A stretch of DNA of 64,000 nucleotides from Paenirhizobium cremeum (GTDB taxonomy: Bacteria; Pseudomonadota; Alphaproteobacteria; Rhizobiales; Rhizobiaceae). Below the pieces are notes generated by a model. It searched no databases and was not told the DNA's origin. It saw nothing but the letters and a program-made list of their open reading frames with translations. The stretch lies in assembly GCF_022884085.1 (NCBI RefSeq), contig NZ_JAGGCS010000001.1, positions 248,001 to 312,000 of the forward strand, in the 5' to 3' direction. The number at the start of each line of letters is the position of its first letter. Position 1 is the stretch's first letter. Of this stretch, positions 25,625-32,424 are shown one piece after another. A program made the position numbers and the translations under genes.

Positions 25625-26182
25625 TCACCCGAACGCCTCCTCGATCGCCTTCAGCAGCCCTTCCGTTTCCGGCTCGCCGCGCAGATCCTCGATGTCCTTC
25701 AGCAGCCCGCAGACGGCCGCACGGCTCATGCCGGCGGCGCGGCCGAGATCGGCCTGGGAAATGCCGAGATAGACATTGCAGATATAGAGCGCGAACCGCC
25801 GCAGCCGGGCCGCCCGCAGCCAGGCGGCATCGGCGGTCGCCCTGAGCGACGGCGACGACAGCAGCACGTCCGATGGCGTCGCGCCGGCGACCTGGCAGAC
25901 GAAGGCAACCGACAGGCGGTATTGCCGGGCCGTCAGCGCCGTCACCGGCGAGGCAGCGACATCGGCTTTTCCGGAAAGGTCGAGCTTGCGCATGCGCTGC
26001 ACCTCCTTCAGCGCGGTAATCACGCGCCGGTAGGTCTTTTCCGTCAGGCTGAACTTGCCGCGACGCACCTTGTCGAGGTGGCGCGGCTCCATTCCGGCGA
26101 CGCGCAGGACCGCTGCTTCCGACACGCGCGCATGAAAGATGCGCCGGTCGATTTCAGCCAGGAATTCGTCAGGCATGAGCAT
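25625..26182 (-). CDS. HTH DNA-binding protein of the replication operon, 185 aa
   Basis: The C-terminal half has a clear helix-turn-helix: GISQADLGRAAGMSRAAVCG after RRFALYICNVYL, similar to domains in rhizobial phage regulators and DnaA-like C-terminal domains. The N-terminal part (LMPDEFLAEIDRRIFHARVS) contains a second HTH-like segment (AVLRVAGMEPRHLDKVRRGK). I took ATG 26182, which has GAGG nine bases upstream; ATG 26176 is also possible. It may be a replication initiator or an operon regulator. Confidence 0.65.
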   Translation of the reverse strand: MLMPDEFLAEIDRRIFHARVSEAAVLRVAGMEPRHLDKVRRGKFSLTEKTYRRVITALKEVQRMRKLDLSGKADVAASPVTALTARQYRLSVAFVCQVAGATPSDVLLSSPSLRATADAAWLRAARLRRFALYICNVYLGISQADLGRAAGMSRAAVCGLLKDIEDLRGEPETEGLLKAIEEAFG

Positions 26183-26240
26183 GGGCAGTGGCCTCAAAAA
26201 CCGGGGCCGGACGCAGGACAGGATCGGCATTGGGAAAAAT

Positions 26241-26471
26241 TCAGATTTCGGTCAAACTGTGATCGGGCGCGGGCGGCTCCCCCGCCGGCGGCGCGCCGCC
26301 TTCCAGATGCTCGAGCATGCCGGCGAGAAACATCGCCGCCGCCTCGCGCCCGCCGGTCGCCTCCATCACCGCCACCATCGCGCCGATCACCTCGCCGGCC
26401 GCCACGAAAGGCCTGCCGCTTTCGGCGACCTTCCGGCGGATGATATCGGTATCGATCAGGGAATTGCTCAT
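26241..26471 (-). CDS. Hypothetical phage protein, 76 aa
   Basis: ATG 26471 overlaps the stop of the repeat gene as TGATG. The protein MSNSLIDTDIIRRKVAESGR has a helical, Ala/Gly-rich centre and a Pro-rich C-terminus. No domain recognised. Confidence 0.58.
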   Translation of the reverse strand: MSNSLIDTDIIRRKVAESGRPFVAAGEVIGAMVAVMEATGGREAAAMFLAGMLEHLEGGAPPAGEPPAPDHSLTEI

Positions 26472-27694
26472 CACACCCTCGCCCTTTCCATTTCGCGCTT
26501 GAGAAAACGGATATGCCGCGCGGCGGCGAATTCATCCTGATCTGCCGCAACTTCGAGATATTCGTCTTCAAGATCGGCAGGTATCCATGACGGCACCACC
26601 ACGCCGGGCGCGCCGGCGCGCGCCGCCTTGATCCGTGCCCGGACCTCAGGGTCGGCCCATGCGCGCTTCCTCGCCTCGCTCATCCGTGCCCGGACCTCAG
26701 GGTCGGCCAAGGCGCGCTTACTCGCCTCGCTCATCCGTGCCCGGACCTCAGGGTCGGCCAAGGCGCGCTTACTCGCCTCGCTCATCCGTGCCCGGACCTC
26801 AGGGTCGGCCAAGGCGCGCTTACTCGCCTCGCTCATCCGTGCCCGGACCTCAGGGTCGGCCAAGGCGCGCTTACTCGCCTCGCTCATCCGTGCCCGGACC
26901 TCAGGGTCGGCCAAGGCGCGCTTACTCGCCTCGCTCATCCGTGCCCGGACCTCAGGGTCGGCCAAGGCGCGCTTACTCGCCTCGCTCATCCGTGCCCGGA
27001 CCTCAGGGTCGGCCAAGGCGCGCTTACTCGCCTCGCTCATCCGTGCCCGGACCTCAGGGTCGGCCAAGGCGCGCTTACTCGCCTCGCTCATCCGTGCCCG
27101 GACCTCAGGGTCGGCCAAGGCGCGCTTACTCGCCTCGCTCATCCGTGCCCGGACCTCAGGGTCGGCCAAGGCGCGCTTACTCGCCTCGCTCATCCGTGCC
27201 CGGACCTCAGGGTCGGCCAAGGCGCGCTTACTCGCCTCGCTCATCCGTGCCCGGACCTCAGGGTCGGCCAAGGCGCGCTTACTCGCCTCGCTCATCCGTG
27301 CCCGGACCTCAGGGTCGGCCAAGGCGCGCTTACTCGCCTCGCTCATCCGTGCCCGGACCTCAGGGTCGGCCAAGGCGCGCTTACTCGCCTCGCTCATCCG
27401 TGCCCGGACCTCAGGGTCGGCCAAGGCGCGCTTACTCGCCTCGCTCATCCGTGCCCGGACCTCAGGGTCGGCCAAGGCGCGCTTCCTCGCCTCGCTCATC
27501 CGTGCCCGGACCTCAGGGTCGGCCAAGGCGCGCTTACTCGCTTGCATGCGGGTAGGAAAAACAATGAGTTCCGCCGCCGCCCAGGCCTGCGCTGTCGGGA
27601 TTGATATTCCGAGCGCCCGCGCAGCCTGAGAAACCGTGGCCCCGTCATGAGCAAGATCGCGCAAGATAGCGATTTTTTCGGGAGTACGCTTCAT
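26471..27694 (-). CDS. HTH protein with 18 tandem 17-residue repeats, 407 aa
   Basis: From ATG 27694 (TGATG overlap with the previous gene) residues 1-45 form a resolvase-like HTH: MKRTPEKIAILRDLAHDGAT, then VSQAARALGISIPTAQAW. Residues about 52-357 are 18 copies of a 17-residue unit (consensus ALADPEVRARMSEASKR). The C-terminal 50 residues (VVVPSWIPADLEDEYLEVAA, then helical, ending MERARV) resemble the tail of many rhizobial phage proteins. The repeat resembles the basic modular DNA-binding repeats (NUMOD3-like, K-R-A-x-A-D-P-E) found in homing endonucleases, but no nuclease domain is seen here. The protein may be a DNA-bridging regulator whose reach depends on repeat number. Confidence 0.75.
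   Translation of the reverse strand: MKRTPEKIAILRDLAHDGATVSQAARALGISIPTAQAWAAAELIVFPTRMQASKRALADPEVRARMSEARKRALADPEVRARMSEASKRALADPEVRARMSEASKRALADPEVRARMSEASKRALADPEVRARMSEASKRALADPEVRARMSEASKRALADPEVRARMSEASKRALADPEVRARMSEASKRALADPEVRARMSEASKRALADPEVRARMSEASKRALADPEVRARMSEASKRALADPEVRARMSEASKRALADPEVRARMSEASKRALADPEVRARMSEASKRALADPEVRARMSEASKRALADPEVRARMSEASKRALADPEVRARMSEARKRAWADPEVRARIKAARAGAPGVVVPSWIPADLEDEYLEVAADQDEFAAARHIRFLKREMERARV
26628..27545. repeat. Tandem array of eighteen 51-bp units inside a coding region
   Basis: The landmark GGACCTCAGG recurs every 51 bp from 26641 to 27508, giving 18 units. Inner units read as identical; only the end units differ by one to two bases. 51 is divisible by three, so copy-number changes keep the frame. 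Near identity at synonymous positions indicates recent expansion or ongoing homogenisation. Confidence 0.96.
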
Positions 27695-27966
27695 CACGCC
27701 ACCTGCCTTTCCTCTGCTTCGCGCGTCTTGCGCTGCTCTTCCCGGAATGCGGCCAGCCCATCCAGCGAAAGCGCTCCCTCCCCGGGCACGATCTCGATCG
27801 ACACATAGTTCTCTGCCCGGCCGTAGCGATGAAACCGCGCGCCGGGCCATCCAAGCGCCGCCGCCTCGCGCGAAAGATCGTCGATCAGATCCTGATGAAG
27901 CTTCCGATTGGCCTCGCGCTCCACCGGAGCCTTGCCGCCAATGGCGATCAGATAGGCGTCGCTCAT
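27694..27966 (-). CDS. Hypothetical phage protein, 90 aa
   Basis: MSDAYLIAIGGKAPVEREAN begins a small alpha/beta protein with HRYGRAENYVSIEIVPGEGA and a helical charged tail. Both ends overlap neighbours by four or five bases. Function unknown. Confidence 0.6.
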   Translation of the reverse strand: MSDAYLIAIGGKAPVEREANRKLHQDLIDDLSREAAALGWPGARFHRYGRAENYVSIEIVPGEGALSLDGLAAFREEQRKTREAEERQVA

Positions 27967-28301
27967 GGCTGCACCGCCTTTTCAGGCGATGGCGCCAGCA
28001 GTTTGCGGAACTGGTCGAGGCGGCTTTCGTCGAGCGGCCGGAAATGTGTCGCCAGGAAAAGCACCTTTGCGGAACCAAGCTTACCGTTCCAAAGAAAGTG
28101 CGGCGGCTCATTGATGATTTCGACAAGATCGAGCGAGAGCACTCCACTCACAGCGCCGGGCTCTGCGCTTTTGATGGTGTAGACGCGCCCCACCAATGGG
28201 GTGCGCGGCCACGATCCCAGGATCTGCAAACCGGCAGGAAAGCCGCCATCCTCCCGCACACACAAGACGCGCCGTCCCGGTTGAAAGTCCGCCCAGTTCA
28301 T
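27963..28301 (-). CDS. Hypothetical phage protein, 112 aa
   Basis: The protein MNWADFQPGRRVLCVREDGG has a beta-rich N-terminal half with PLVGRVYTIKSAEP and VLSLDLVEIINEPPHFL, then ATHFRPLDESRLDQFRKLLA. This arrangement recurs in rhizobial phage early regions. Function unknown. Confidence 0.62.
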   Translation of the reverse strand: MNWADFQPGRRVLCVREDGGFPAGLQILGSWPRTPLVGRVYTIKSAEPGAVSGVLSLDLVEIINEPPHFLWNGKLGSAKVLFLATHFRPLDESRLDQFRKLLAPSPEKAVQP

Positions 28302-28438
28302 GATGCATCACCCTCCGCGCAGGACGCGCAGTAAAAGCGCCCCCCCCTGTTGAGCCAGCCGAAAAGTACGGCGAAGCGATCCCGATTGGAGCCACTGAAA
28401 ACAATCTGCCTGGGGCAGTCGTAACAGGTGAGGATCAT
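28298..28438 (-). CDS. 46-aa putative zinc-binding protein
   Basis: ATG 28438 and the final TGA at 28298 overlap both neighbours (ATGA). The protein MILTCYDCPRQIVFSGSNRD ends RGGRFYCASCAEGDAS, with CYDC and CASC pairs fit for one zinc ion. A run of eight G residues lies in the RGG codons and could slip. Function unknown. Confidence 0.6.
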   Translation of the reverse strand: MILTCYDCPRQIVFSGSNRDRFAVLFGWLNRGGRFYCASCAEGDAS

Positions 28439-28647
28439 CGCCCGGCCTCCGCGCTGTCGAGCGCCCGGCGCTTCTCGTCGATCAGCTCGTCGAGCGCGCG
28501 TTTCAGCTTGTTGATCGTCCGCTCGGAAAGCGTCCGCCGCTCGCTCTTGCGCGCCGTATAGGTGGTCTCGTGCACGCAGGCACGCTGGCAGAGCGTGCGC
28601 TGGTCGATATCCGCCAGCCGGCGGCGTTCCTCGATCTCCGAAAACAT
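28435..28647 (-). CDS. Cro-like HTH regulator, 70 aa
   Basis: The protein MFSEIEERRRLADIDQRTLC contains QRACVHETTYTARKSERR, an XRE-type helix-turn-helix. ATG 28647 has AAGGTGA upstream with good spacing, so a TTG two codons earlier is rejected. It is the first gene of the early operon and is divergent from the CI-like repressor, the layout of a cro/cI switch. Confidence 0.75.
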   Translation of the reverse strand: MFSEIEERRRLADIDQRTLCQRACVHETTYTARKSERRTLSERTINKLKRALDELIDEKRRALDSAEAGR

Positions 28648-28683
28648 CCGCAAATCACCTTGTCCAAATCACTGCATAATGTC

Positions 28684-28701
28684 ATAAGCGAAATTGCTTA
28701 T
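28684..28701. promoter_or_regulatory. Operator in the cro/cI intergenic region
   Basis: ATAAGCGAAATTGCTTAT is a palindrome with ATAAGC and GCTTAT arms, between the divergent early and repressor genes. It matches the operator at 29742-29761 in arms and spacing, so the same repressor probably binds both. Confidence 0.72.
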
Positions 28702-28758
28702 TCTGCAAGGTGTATTTTAGTGACTGCGTTAGCACTTGCACAGATTAATTTTGCACGC

Positions 28759-29370
28759 ATGGCTTATGACCAGCGTGAAACAAAGGATTGGCTGAGGGCG
28801 CTCACGCGGCATTTCAATGTGTCGCCGTCGCAACTTGCGCTCAATTCCGGCATGGCCGCGTCTACCCTGACGCGCTATCTCAACGACACCACCAATACCG
28901 TCGGCATCAGCCAGGCGACGCTGGAAAAGGTCTCCCATTATACCGGCTTCCGCCCGGGCCAGATGCCGGGCGGCCGCGGCCGCGGCTTTGCCGAGCCCGA
29001 TGTCGTTCCCTTCGCGCATGACAACGGCGAGTTTCCGCGCTGGATCCAGGCGGCGGTCGAGGCCGCCAAGGCCGGGCGCAACGGCATCGAGGCATGGGTG
29101 ATGAAGGGCGCGGCGCTCGACGCCATGGGCATCATGCCCGGCGACATCGCCATCGTCGACCAGAATATCCGCGCCACGGCCGGCGATGTCGTGCTCGCGC
29201 AGATCCTCGATCACACGCTCGGCACGGCCGAAACCGTGCTGCGCCTCTACCAGACGCCCTTTCTCATCACCCACAGCATGCGGCTCGGGCCGCAGCGCCC
29301 CGAGCAGGTCGACGAGGACCGCGTCTCGATCGCCGGCGTCGTCGTCGGCACGCTTCGCCGCCAGCACTGA
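28759..29370 (+). CDS. CI-like repressor lacking the S24 catalytic residues, 203 aa
   Basis: The ATG at 28759 starts MAYDQRETKDWLRALTRHFN; an HTH follows at about residues 22-45 (SPSQLALNSGMAASTLTRYL). The C-terminal half aligns with the LexA/CI S24 fold: AWVMKGAAL, then MPGDIAIVDQ and TVLRLYQ. The usual G-x-S-M is here G-A-A-L (Ala 119), and the usual V-K-R is V-L-R (Leu 161), so neither catalytic Ser nor Lys is present. The fold can still dimerise, but RecA-stimulated self-cleavage is not expected. It faces the Cro-like gene and is probably self-regulated through the operator at 28684-28701. Confidence 0.85.
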   Translation: MAYDQRETKDWLRALTRHFNVSPSQLALNSGMAASTLTRYLNDTTNTVGISQATLEKVSHYTGFRPGQMPGGRGRGFAEPDVVPFAHDNGEFPRWIQAAVEAAKAGRNGIEAWVMKGAALDAMGIMPGDIAIVDQNIRATAGDVVLAQILDHTLGTAETVLRLYQTPFLITHSMRLGPQRPEQVDEDRVSIAGVVVGTLRRQH

Positions 29371-29464
29371 TCCGGCCATCCCGCGAAACACGTCCGGCGC
29401 CGGTCGCCCCTCCGGCCGGTCCCATATCCGTTCGGCCCGATGTCCGATCTGCGACACCGATGCC

Positions 29465-29623
29465 GACAAAAATACCGGTATCGCCGCAGCCGTCCGCCGC
29501 GACAAAAATACCGGGATAAAAGCCCCCGGCTGCGGCGACAAAAATACCGGTATTTTTCCCCTCGACGCGCATGACAAAAATACCGGTACAGCCGCGCCGT
29601 ATCCTTCGACAAAAAGACCGGTA
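29465..29623. repeat. Five direct repeats of GACAAAAATACCGGTA at 36-bp period
   Basis: Copies start at 29465, 29501, 29537, 29573 and 29608; copy 2 has GGGA for GGTA and copy 5 has AAAAAGACC for AAAAATACC. Between copies lie 19-20 bp of unrelated sequence. Each holds the near-palindrome ATACCGGTAT. Such regular iterons are typical of initiator, partition or multi-site regulator binding. The fixed period and non-matching spacers superficially recall a CRISPR, but 16-bp repeats with 20-bp spacers and no cas genes do not. Confidence 0.92.
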
Positions 29624-29741
29624 TCGCCCGCCGCCGCGTCCGCCGCATGCGGTCAACGACCTTTTTTGGCACTTATCAAATCCGCAATGTATCGAATTCT
29701 AATGTGCGAAATCAGCGAGCATTGCAAATTGTGCTTGCCAA

Positions 29742-29761
29742 GATAAGCGATTTCGCTTATC
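29742..29761. promoter_or_regulatory. Operator upstream of the right plus-strand operon
   Basis: GATAAGCGA and TCGCTTATC are perfect 9-bp arms around TT. It lies 38 bp before the first gene of the right operon and resembles the operator at 28684-28701, suggesting repressor control of this operon as well. Confidence 0.82.
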
Positions 29762-29799
29762 GATAGTCCCCGTGACCACAACCACAGGGGAGACCTTGC

Positions 29800-30102
29800 A
29801 TGAACAGCTTGCAGGAACAGCGGGTGGAGGCGCGCGAGATCGCGGCTGTGCTCGACTACACCCCGGACTATTTCTCGCGTATCGTTCCGGATCTCATCCA
29901 AAACCACGGCATGCCCCATCCGCTGCCGTCCTCGCGCCGGCGCGCCCGCATCTGGTCGCGCGCCGCCATTACCCGCTGGCTGGAAAACTACGCCGACAGG
30001 CGCGCCGTCGCGGCCGCCGCCGCAGATCCGCTTCCCGCCGACGTCAGCGCCGAACGCGCCCGCCTGCGCCTCGCCTACTCCGCAGAAGGAGCGCCGGCAT
30101 GA
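29800..30102 (+). CDS. Small excisionase/AlpA-like HTH protein, 100 aa
   Basis: The protein MNSLQEQRVEAREIAAVLDY is followed by TPDYFSRIVPDLIQNHGMPH and WSRAAITRWLENY, the layout of a MerR-like/excisionase winged helix (R-E-x-A-x-x-L....W...D...W). GGGGAG precedes the ATG with proper spacing. It may be the excisionase partner of the integrase or an activator. It overlaps the next gene by ATGA. Confidence 0.66.
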   Translation: MNSLQEQRVEAREIAAVLDYTPDYFSRIVPDLIQNHGMPHPLPSSRRRARIWSRAAITRWLENYADRRAVAAAAADPLPADVSAERARLRLAYSAEGAPA

Positions 30103-30413
30103 AATCGCTTTTCGCCTACAAAGGATCCGAACTCAGGGCCTACAACAAATGCCCGCTCTGCGGCGGCTTCCGAACCGAAGCCTATTTTCCGGCTGCACAT
30201 TTCGAAAATGCGCAGGAGAGCGTTGGTTACCTGCCGCCGTCCGATGCCAAGGCCGCCGTGCAATTTTTCTGCGGGTTTGAGCTTGCGATCAACGATCACG
30301 ATGAAATCGTCAGCGCCAGATATTGCTCTGAGGTGGGAAGGGAAAAAGCCTCGGAGATCAATGAGCAGGTCGAAGAGGCCTATGAAAACGAGCGGGAGGA
30401 GCTTGAGCGATGA
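30099..30413 (+). CDS. Small phage protein with CPLC zinc motif, 104 aa
   Basis: MKSLFAYKGSELRAYNKCPL begins the protein; CPLCGG and a later Cys in VQFFCGFEL may bind metal. The C-terminal 30 residues form an acidic helix (ASEINEQVEEAYENEREELE). Function unknown. Both ends overlap neighbours. Confidence 0.62.
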   Translation: MKSLFAYKGSELRAYNKCPLCGGFRTEAYFPAAHFENAQESVGYLPPSDAKAAVQFFCGFELAINDHDEIVSARYCSEVGREKASEINEQVEEAYENEREELER

Positions 30414-30658
30414 CCTCCCTCGTCAACAAGATCGGCCTGCTGGCCAAGGCAATCTTCGAGGCTAACCAGGCGGAAGACGCAATCCATCTCATCGCCATTG
30501 ATCTCTTCCCTCCCGGTAGCATGATAAAATGGGAACGTGGCGACCGCACCCATATGGGAACGGTCATCCGCTGGGCCTACGGCCATTGCTGGGCCCGCAA
30601 CACGCATACGGGCCGCGAGGTGAAGATCTCCGCCCGCGATGTCGCGAGGGCGCGCTGA
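30410..30658 (+). CDS. Hypothetical phage protein, 82 aa
   Basis: MTSLVNKIGLLAKAIFEANQ is followed by a beta-rich part with PPGSMIKWERGDRTHMGTVI and WARNTHTGREVKISARDVAR, perhaps a small SH3-like barrel. No family recognised. The stop overlaps the next start (TGATG). Confidence 0.6.
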   Translation: MTSLVNKIGLLAKAIFEANQAEDAIHLIAIDLFPPGSMIKWERGDRTHMGTVIRWAYGHCWARNTHTGREVKISARDVARAR

Positions 30659-30921
30659 TGACCTCGCTGTCCAAAAACCCCGCCGTCCTCAAACCGGCGG
30701 CCACACTCACCCGCATCCAGCGCGACGCGCTGATCGCCATCGACTTCTTCCGTTACCATTCGCGCGACCGGCGCGGCTGGCAGATCGGCAATCGACACTA
30801 TGCACCGGCGACCGTTTCGGCGCTGGAGAAACACGGCCTGGTCATCCGCCGGCAAAACTCCATCACCACCACCGTCGCCGGCAAGCTGGCGCTGGACAAG
30901 TTGAAGGGGAAATCGTCATGA
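30658..30921 (+). CDS. Small winged-helix-like phage protein, 87 aa
   Basis: The protein MTSLSKNPAVLKPAATLTRI contains RDALIAIDFFRYHSRDRR and YAPATVSALEKHGLVIRR followed by a strand (ITTTVAGKLAL), the outline of a winged-helix DNA-binding domain. It is a candidate regulator of the operon. ATG 30658 overlaps the preceding stop. Confidence 0.6.
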   Translation: MTSLSKNPAVLKPAATLTRIQRDALIAIDFFRYHSRDRRGWQIGNRHYAPATVSALEKHGLVIRRQNSITTTVAGKLALDKLKGKSS

Positions 30922-31211
30922 GCAATGGCATGACCGCCCGCGAGCTGATTGCATGGCTCGAGCAGCAGGGCGAGAAGGAAGACCATATCTGCGGCCAGCT
31001 CCTCGAGGCGCTGAAAGGCTATGCCGAGGCGCGCGAGGAATACGATGCCTTCGTCGCGCGCGCCCAGCGCCTGCAGGAAGAGCGCTGTGGCCTGCTGGTC
31101 GAGGCCGCCATGGCCGTCCGCGACGGCGAGCGCCGCCGCGAGCGCGGCAATGTCGTCACCTTCAACCTGCGCGACGCCGATGCCCGCGCCAGAAGGAGGA
31201 TGGTCCATTGA
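30918..31211 (+). CDS. Hypothetical helical phage protein, 97 aa
   Basis: MSNGMTARELIAWLEQQGEK begins a largely helical protein with a coiled segment (YDAFVARAQRLQEERCGLLV) and a basic C-terminus rich in Arg. No domain recognised. ATGA overlap at its start. Confidence 0.6.
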   Translation: MSNGMTARELIAWLEQQGEKEDHICGQLLEALKGYAEAREEYDAFVARAQRLQEERCGLLVEAAMAVRDGERRRERGNVVTFNLRDADARARRRMVH

Positions 31212-31330
31212 TCGCGCTCCTCGACTGGATCGACAGCATCCCGCCGCTTACCATGGGCCAGTTCCTGATCGTGGCCGGCCCGGCATTCGTCGGCCAGATC
31301 CTCGTTGCGATCGCCGTCTGGCGATCGTAA
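31208..31330 (+). CDS. 40-aa membrane protein starting with TTG
   Basis: A perfect AGGAGG at 31194-31199 stands eight bases before TTG 31208, and TTG overlaps the previous stop (TTGA). The encoded peptide reads IALLDWIDSIPPLTMGQF then VAGPAFVGQILVAIAV, a single membrane span with a short WRS tail. No ATG gives a better frame. Function unknown. Confidence 0.6.
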   Translation: MIALLDWIDSIPPLTMGQFLIVAGPAFVGQILVAIAVWRS

Positions 31331-31500
31331 CCAGCGGGCCGGATGGATCCCCGTAAGGGGCGTTCTGGCGGATCTCCGGCCCGCACCTTCTTCAGTTCTC
31401 CCGATGTCCGCTTTCTCGATGGAGCGGACCGACTTGCCCGGCGGCGCTGTTTTGCGTTTCCGCCGCCGGGCTTCTTTTGTCTCAAGGAAAGGACAAGACC

Positions 31501-31983
31501 ATGACCAGCATTCCCCATCCGGACGATATCGCCGCCGGCGCCAATCTCCGCCGCATCCGCAACCATCGCGGCATGTCGCAGGAAGCGCTTGCCGCACATC
31601 TGCACATCACCTTCCAGCAGGTGCAGAAATACGAGAAGGGCACCAACCGCCTGTCGATCAGCCGTGCGCTGATGGCCTGCCGGGCGCTGTCCTGCACCCT
31701 GCAGGATCTCGTGCCCGGAACCGAAGACAATGGCGACACCGCCCTTGACCTGCCCCTGCGCTCCCCCCAGGCGAACCGCATGGCCGATATCTTCGACCGC
31801 ATCCCGGATACGATGCAGCGCCACTACCTCATGCGCCTTGCCGCCACCATGGCCGGCCCGGCGATGACGAAGGAAATCACAGAAATGAGCATTATCACTC
31901 ACCCGCCGGGACCGGCAGGAGAACAGGCAATCATTGATCTGGCGCGTCAGGCCTTTGGTCAGCGCCAAGCCACGGCCGAGTGA
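31501..31983 (+). CDS. XRE-family HTH regulator, 160 aa
   Basis: Residues 12-70 form a textbook XRE domain: ANLRRIRNHRGMSQEALAAH then LHITFQQVQKYEKGTNRLS and ISRALMACRALSC. The C-terminal half is helical (ANRMADIFDRIPDTMQRHYL). ATG 31501 has AAGGA upstream; eight codons further up is a less likely ATG. It is separated from the preceding gene by 170 bp, so it may have its own promoter. This type is common in Rhizobiales, here as a prophage regulator. Confidence 0.82.
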   Translation: MTSIPHPDDIAAGANLRRIRNHRGMSQEALAAHLHITFQQVQKYEKGTNRLSISRALMACRALSCTLQDLVPGTEDNGDTALDLPLRSPQANRMADIFDRIPDTMQRHYLMRLAATMAGPAMTKEITEMSIITHPPGPAGEQAIIDLARQAFGQRQATAE

Positions 31984-31993
31984 GGCGACAGCA

Positions 31994-32422
31994 ATGCAGA
32001 ACACCTGTCCTGACCTGCCGAAGCTCGCCATTTCGATCATGCAGCCTTGGGCGTGGCTGATCGTCAACGGGCACAAGGACATCGAGAACCGTGACTGGCC
32101 GACGCGGTTCCGCGGGTCCGTCGCCATCCACGCCGGCAAGAAGGTCGACGATGACGCAGAGACCTATCTTGCTCAAGGCATCCATCCTGTCGGCGGCGAC
32201 TTCCTGAGAGCGAAAAATCCGATGATGGGATATCCATACCCAGCACAGCAGCGCGGTGGCATCGTCGGAACCGCTGAGATCGTCGATTGCGTCGAGACGA
32301 GCGAAAGCGAATGGTTTGTCGGCCGCTACGGTTTTGTCATCAGAAACGCGCGTCCAATCGAGTTTATCCCGCTTCGCGGGAAGCTCGGCTTCTTCGAATG
32401 GCGCAAGCAGATGGAGCCCTGA
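31994..32422 (+). CDS. ASCH-domain protein, 142 aa
   Basis: KLAISIMQPWAWLIVNGHKD followed by IENRDWPTRFRGSVAIHAGK is the ASCH (PUA-like) signature. Such proteins bind RNA or modified nucleosides, and some are amidohydrolases acting on acetylated pyrimidine nucleosides. Its place next to the integrase suggests a moron gene. Function in the phage is unknown. Confidence 0.82.
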   Translation: MQNTCPDLPKLAISIMQPWAWLIVNGHKDIENRDWPTRFRGSVAIHAGKKVDDDAETYLAQGIHPVGGDFLRAKNPMMGYPYPAQQRGGIVGTAEIVDCVETSESEWFVGRYGFVIRNARPIEFIPLRGKLGFFEWRKQMEP

Positions 32423-32424
32423 TC

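Larger units (their letters stand above)
29371..29799. other. 429-bp non-coding regulatory interval
   Basis: No gene is supported here. The interval holds the five-copy 36-bp-period repeat array (29465-29623) and, near its right end, the operator at 29742-29761 and the ribosome-binding site for the next gene. Several open frames through the repeats encode only repeated short peptides. Confidence 0.75.

Noticed and set aside
26628..27629. Long plus-strand open frames across the 51-bp array (333 and 306 codons)
   Set aside because: They are open only because the 51-bp unit contains no stop in those frames; no ribosome-binding site or non-repeat coding sequence supports them.
29465..29623. CRISPR interpretation of five repeats with 36-bp period
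   Set aside because: Repeats are only 16 bp with 19-20-bp spacers, copies diverge, and no cas gene exists in the window.
29247..29672. Minus-strand ORFs with repeated YRYFC or TGIFV peptides behind the repressor gene
   Set aside because: They arise from the non-coding repeats and the antisense of the repressor gene.
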